Shown here piece by piece: positions 8,221 through 11,129 of a DNA stretch of 11,129 bases. Every line of letters starts with the position of its first letter. Positions within the stretch are counted from its first letter, which is position 1. The stretch comes from Amoebophrya sp. AT5.2 (lineage: Eukaryota; Sar; Dinophyceae; Syndiniales; Amoebophryaceae), in the NCBI GenBank assembly GCA_005223375.1, contig RXOD01006144.1, positions 1-11,129 of the forward strand, given 5' to 3'. The notes beneath the pieces were generated by a model. It had not been told where the DNA came from, did not search any database, and saw nothing but the letters and a program-made list of their open reading frames with translations. Both the position numbers and the translations under genes were made by a program.

Positions 8221-8520
8221 TCATCCCCTCTCAAATCGGTACGTACAGTAGAGTAATATGAAGAGGAAGACATGGGTATAAAAATAAAAACTCTGCTGGC
8301 CGCGCAAGTCGTCCAAGTTCACCGGATTTTTCGAAGACGCTGATGCTGGCGCTATCTGATCACGCTGATGCTGCCGCGCATAGTTTTTCACTACAACTTT
8401 CCGTCTCTTTCGATTTAAATTGAAAGCAGGTTGGGCATGTGCACTCAACAACATTCGCGCCGCACCAACGACAACGTCTTGCATAGATATATCTTCAATC
8501 GAGAAGGGCTGCGCCTGCAT
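8221..8520 (-). CDS. Possible small tail-anchored protein, 99 aa
   Basis: An ATG at 8520 opens a frame of 99 codons. It begins MQAQPFSIEDISMQDVVVGA, continues with a helix-like AARMLLSAHAQPAFNLN, a very basic RKRRKVVVKNYARQHQRD, a polar linker, and ends in a hydrophobic run (FYFYTHVFLFILLYCTYRF) before ERG and TGA. That would fit a tail-anchored membrane protein. However, the last part is A/T-rich and could be an intron or UTR read through. A 12-base direct repeat, ACGCTGATGCTG, lies inside it (8337-8348 and 8362-8373). It lies 175 bases upstream of the AI-2E start, on the same strand, so it could also be a 5' exon or leader of that transcript. No family is recognised. Confidence 0.35.
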   Translation of the reverse strand: MQAQPFSIEDISMQDVVVGAARMLLSAHAQPAFNLNRKRRKVVVKNYARQHQRDQIAPASASSKNPVNLDDLRGQQSFYFYTHVFLFILLYCTYRFERG

Positions 8521-8646
8521 GTGCAGCGCGCCCGATCAATCGGCGCTCGGATAGACATAATAGAGACACGCTGCGCGTGACTACAACTCGTTGAAAGCGC
8601 CAGCACATAGACATAGTAAACAAGTCATAGTAGAAGCAAGACTGCT

Positions 8647-9773
8647 TTAGAGTCGTTCTTTCTTTCTTTCTGCTTGGAAGTGCTTCTGCTTGTACAACTC
8701 GTATCGTTTTTCATCTACGAAGTTGATGGAGACTACGCGCAGAGGCTTCCGGCGCGGGTACTGCGTCCCCGGCCGGCCGTGTGGCAATTCCCTGCTCAGC
8801 TCCAGTGACCACGAGGGTGACCGAAGGGCATGCCCATTCGGTGACGGCTGTTCATTGTTCTGCGCGTGCCTGTGTCCTAAGGACGGCCAGCATCACGCCA
8901 GTCCTTTCCGACTGTCGCGCTTGCTGCCTTCAGTTTGCTACTCCAGCTTCGGCCTGGGCCTGGCTGTTCCCGCTGCACCTCAGGGAGCACGCCGCACACC
9001 AGGAACACCCTGCGCCCTCGTTCCCTTCGCTCGATACCGCTAACAAGCGTAAGCGCCGACGTCTGAAAGAAAGCCAGCGAATTACTGACGTCGACTTGGT
9101 CGCCTGCTTGAGGCCCATGCGTCCCCTGAAGATGAGGACCACCACCGTCGGGGCAATCGAGCGAGTAAATCGCTCGACTGCGCCGACCTGTTCCACCATA
9201 GGAACTGGCCACCATGGTGGCCACCACCTCTCCTCCATCTCCGCCAGCTCCTTGGCGTGCCGTTCTCCCGCAAGTATTTCGCCCGCGCAAGTGCGCAACC
9301 CGCGCCCTTTTTCGTCCGCGGGATCTCCGAGTTGTTCACGAACTGAAGCGGGGAGGCCCTTGTGATTGGTGACAATCCAAGTGGCGGGCGTATGGCGCTC
9401 GTGTTGTGCCGGCGAAAGGGCCGGGGGGGAAAGCGGTAGCGAATTACAAAGAAGAAATCGCAAGCCCGCCCGCCGGAATTTCGAGCATGTTCGCACTCTC
9501 CACCAGGGTGCCACGTGCGGCGCGAGCTTCAGCAGCGTGCTGCTCGCGTTCATTCATTCACCCGCTTGCGTTTAAAGCTGCAGCCTCGGGGCGCTTCTTC
9601 TCCCGTTCCGCGTCTAGGCACAGGAACAAAACCACCAGCACCGCGATCAGCCCCACGAGGTACAGCGGCCACGGCGCTTCCTCCGCTTTTATCTTAGTGA
9701 TGCGAAGTAACGCCAACGCGCTCGCAGTGGCGAGAAAGAGAATCGGCCCAGGATGCTCCAGCACTGCAGACAT
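8647..9773 (-). CDS. Unrecognised two-pass membrane protein, four exons, about 231 aa
   Basis: I do not recognise this protein. Exon 1 (9585-9773) starts MSAVLEHPGPILFLATASAL and holds two hydrophobic segments (about residues 10-23 and 35-53), then a charged AEREKKRPE. Exon 2 (9474-9536) adds AAEARAARGTLVESANMLEI. Exon 3 (about 9102-9385) encodes ATWIVTNHKGLPASVREQLG, an acidic and basic helix, the tryptophan-rich EERWWPPWWPVP, and VVVLIFRGRMGLKQ. Exon 4 (8647-8806) encodes LELSRELPHGRPGTQYPRRK and ends in a basic, coiled-coil-like tail with TAA. Joining at repeated bases gives one continuous frame, but the junctions are mostly not GT-AG, so exact ends are inferred. An in-frame TGA at 9558-9560 sits between exons 1 and 2. 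Alternatively exon 1 is a separate 71-residue protein and a second gene starts at the ATG at 9557. The coding character of exons 1, 3 and 4 is the strongest evidence. Confidence 0.65.
8807..9101 (-). other. Non-canonical intron, 295 bases, with GACCA/TGGTC ends
   Basis: Exon 3 reads into a poor arginine-rich frame after GLKQ, and a well-coding frame resumes at LELSRELPHG. Cutting from GACCAAG to CTCGTGGTC gives perfect 5-base complementary ends and a continuous frame (KQ-A-LEL). The ends are not GT-AG. Near its 5' end it shares a block with the neighbouring 88-base intron. Confidence 0.45.
9386..9473 (-). other. Short non-canonical intron with inverted-repeat ends
   Basis: The frame before it runs into TAA inside this segment, while the frame after it is different, so something must be removed. 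On the transcript strand the segment begins GCGGGCGGGC and ends ATACGCCC before GCCACTTGG, giving complementary ends. The bases GC are repeated at the two junctions, so the cut can slide by two bases without changing the product. I found no GT-AG pair that restores the frame. Confidence 0.5.
9537..9584 (-). other. Candidate 48-base mini-intron or stop-containing linker
   Basis: Both sides are open in the same reading frame, and only the segment from 9584 down to 9537 contains a stop (TGA, 9558-9560, directly followed by ATG). Removing 48 bases, flanked by repeated GCTGC, would join RPE to AAEARAAR without changing frame. No GT-AG pair of workable length fits here. A sequencing difference, stop readthrough or two adjacent small genes would explain the same pattern. 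Confidence 0.3.
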
Positions 9774-10092
9774 GCATTGCGCGCGTTTTTCGCTCAGCGG
9801 CAGCCCGGGACCGCGATGCAGCCACCATCTCCAGAATTCTGGCCCTTCACGGCTTCACTTGGCCGCCGCCCGCCGCGCTCGCGTGTCAGGACGGCGCCCC
9901 GCCCCCGAGCAAGAATCGACATGATCAAGCGAAGCGCATCGACAGCTTTTGCTTTTGCTATTGGTATTGCTTTTTCTTCCGTTTACTTCTAACTTGATGG
10001 AGCTGCAGCTGACAAAAAGAAACTGAGACCGGAACTGTCCGAGGCACGCTTCGAAGTGCATTTAGCAACTAGCTCGAGCATGTGTCCATGTT
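9774..10092. other. Intergenic stretch without a supported gene
   Basis: This separates the orphan exon at 10093 from the ATG of the gene starting at 9773. It should hold the 5' UTR and promoter of that minus-strand gene. The short ORFs on both strands look like chance frames with arginine- and serine-rich translations. I see no RNA gene, promoter motif or clear repeat. Confidence 0.5.
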
Positions 10093-10299
10093 CTAGTTCA
10101 TGATCCTGACGCACACGAAGACTGAGTAGAAGAAGATCAGCAAGTCCAAGCCCGCGTTCTTGCGGCCCCAGGGTACATCTGCAATAGCTGTGTTTCTGAT
10201 GTCTTCCCGGGCACAGCCTCTTGTTGGTTCATCTTTGCGAAGTACATGCTTGGCATGCGCCTCTGCGTAAAAATCGGCTGGCGCTCGCGCGAGAAGAAA
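10093..10299 (-). CDS. Orphan C-terminal exon or small gene ending in a membrane segment
   Basis: An open frame follows an in-frame TGA and runs 68 codons to TAG at 10093-10095. Its last part reads DVPWGRKNAGLDLLIFFYSV then FVCVRIMN, an amphipathic start followed by a hydrophobic helix; this looks like real coding sequence. A TTGCAG just before the AT of the Asp codon (exon start about 10178) would be a good acceptor, so the exon may be only 10093-10178. No ATG opens the frame. The carrier stop codon at 10374 leaves under 200 bases for an upstream exon. It could be a tiny separate gene, an alternative last exon of the carrier transcript, or chance. I do not recognise the protein. Confidence 0.35.
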   Translation of the reverse strand, partial: FLLARAPADFYAEAHAKHVLRKDEPTRGCAREDIRNTAIADVPWGRKNAGLDLLIFFYSVFVCVRIMN

Positions 10300-10373
10300 T
10301 CACTTTAAAAAGTATCGCGTGGCAGCCCAAAAGCCAGGCTCATCTTCATCTCTCTGTATAATTCCAGGTGGCT

Positions 10374-11129
10374 TCATACGAGCTTTTTTATCCTTTCGTA
10401 GGTTACGAAGAAGGCGGTGACCCATATCAGCTTCCGGACGCAGATCGGCAGGAAACCCTTGTACAACGCTCCGGGACCTTCCTCGCGCACGATGGACCCG
10501 GCTGCGTCAAGCAACCCTGCGTATTGCTTCTGCGAACAACCTGAGGTTTTTTTTTATTTATATTTTTTGAGTGAATCAATGCTGCTGGTGCTGGCTGCCA
10601 CAGCCACTGTCACTGTGTGCAAGAGTAGAAGGAACAGGTAGGACTGAAAAAAGCACTACCCGCCGCGTTCATGAGTCTCGTCTTCACGACGTCCACCGGT
10701 GTCGACACGCAGGCACTTACGAACCCGGCAATGCCGCTCGCGCCCACGTGCGACACCAGCCCGTCCCCGAACCGCGGCAAAAAAATTTCCGTCTTCGCCT
10801 GGTCGTAGGTCCCCAGCTCCGCCGCATATGGCGAGACCAGCTGGTAAGAAGTGGTCAAGTGGTAAGTGATTTTTTTGGGGGGGCTCTTCGGGGTGGCCTT
10901 TTTTGGTGGTCCTGAAAAGAGTAGTAGGAGGAAAGGCGTCTTTTTGCGGTCGGCAGGCTTGGCACTCCTGCAGCCTCCAGCCGACAACCAATCGCGACCC
11001 TGGGCGGCCTCTTCTGCCCTGCTTTCAGGCCTCATTAGTTCTGTAGCTAGTGCCCTCTAGTACCTCTCGGCGTCTCACTTCCCAACGCCATCCCCCTACC
11101 CCTCCCCACACAATGGGGCATCTCTGAAA
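10374..11129 (-). CDS. Mitochondrial carrier (SLC25 family) protein, 3' part, two exons
   Basis: This is the C-terminal part of a mitochondrial carrier, which exchanges metabolites or protons across the inner mitochondrial membrane. Exon A (10660-10840) encodes LVSPYAAELGTYDQAK, the end of one carrier repeat, then a membrane helix with the carrier signature PVDVVKTRL (the P-x-D-x-x-K-x-R motif). The last exon (10374-10540) encodes YAGLLDAAGSIVREEGPGAL, then YKGFLPICVRK and a final helix, ending ERIKKLV and TGA. This is the normal third repeat of UCP, dicarboxylate and oxoglutarate-type carriers. The intron between them (10541-10659, GT...CAG) keeps frame. CAG at 10530-10532 is a second acceptor, but it is out of phase with this donor. 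The upstream intron ends CCAG at 10841. Earlier exons lie beyond the right edge. Substrate cannot be assigned. Family assignment is very secure; the last exon's exact start is less so. Confidence 0.92.
10841..11129 (-). mobile_element. Introner-like intronic repeat, copy B (truncated by window edge)
   Basis: The intron before the visible carrier exon carries a repeat that also lies in the first intron of the AI-2E gene. The best shared block is 10946-11022 against 5698-5785, including GCAGCCTCCAG and the GCGGTCGG start, with only small gaps and substitutions. A second shared stretch is GGGGGGCTCTTCGGGGTGGCC (10878-10898) against 5619-5640. The ends next to the exon also agree: GAGACCAGCTGGTA at 10833-10846 against GGGACCAGATGGTA at 5554-5567. 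Both copies have the same orientation relative to the host gene. This looks like a multicopy intronic element. The far end is not in the window. Confidence 0.75.

Noticed and set aside
9206..9223. Perfect 18-base palindrome TGGCCACCATGGTGGCCA
   Set aside because: It is explained by the codons of the Trp/Pro-rich segment WWPPWWP in exon 3, so there is no need to invoke a regulatory site.
8781..9365. Plus-strand open frame of 194 codons
   Set aside because: It is antisense to exons 3 and 4 and intron 3 of the 8647-9773 gene, with low-complexity Ser/Pro/Arg translation.
9558..9560. Reassignment of TGA as a sense codon
   Set aside because: The mitochondrial carrier and the 8221 frame end at TGA in sensible places, so a genome-wide reassignment is unlikely.
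1..11129. CRISPR array, tRNA, rRNA, bacterial operon signals or dinoflagellate spliced-leader sequence
   Set aside because: I looked for regularly spaced repeats, cloverleaf-like or conserved RNA sequence, ribosome-binding sites and the known leader core, and found none that I can support.

Overview
The window looks like nuclear DNA from a unicellular eukaryote, most likely a marine alveolate of dinoflagellate or syndinian (Amoebophrya-like) type. Four lines of evidence point this way. Proteins of clearly eukaryotic type (a mitochondrial carrier, an RS-rich protein, a plastid/eukaryote-style AI-2E permease) are broken by introns. All supported genes lie on the minus strand, so the window is a unidirectional cluster. 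The coding sequence is GC-rich with long low-complexity inserts. Several introns have inverted-repeat ends and fit a non-GT/AG boundary better than a canonical one, as described for invasive introner elements in Amoebophrya and some other protists. The taxon is an inference; no rRNA or spliced-leader sequence is present to confirm it.

Layout, reading the minus strand from high to low coordinates. (1) 10374-11129: the last two exons of a mitochondrial carrier (SLC25 family), 5' end outside the window, with part of an introner-like intron at the right edge. (2) 10093-10299: an orphan exon-like ORF ending in a membrane segment. (3) 8647-9773: a four-exon gene for an unrecognised protein of about 231 residues with two membrane segments; its introns are short and apparently non-canonical. 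(4) 8221-8520: a possible small tail-anchored protein. (5) 4905-8046: a three-exon AI-2E/PerM-type permease of about 772 residues with a large low-complexity insert; its first intron is an introner-like element that also holds a duplicated piece of exon 1 and a perfect foldback. (6) 2470-4278: a single-exon 602-residue protein with an RS-rich start, a CxxC/CxxC motif, a hydrophobic segment and a Gly-rich tail; unrecognised. (7) 627-1552: weak, possibly decayed, minus-strand coding traces. (8) 1-64: a possible start of another minus-strand gene.

No operon or pathway logic links these genes. Three of the better-supported ones encode membrane proteins, but they look like independent neighbours. 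The most interesting content is in the introns. Two unrelated genes (the AI-2E permease and the mitochondrial carrier) carry copies of the same repeat, in the same orientation, with the same terminal motif. One copy has undergone a local duplication that copied the exon-intron junction and created a 26-bp perfect hairpin homologous to the gene's own coding sequence.
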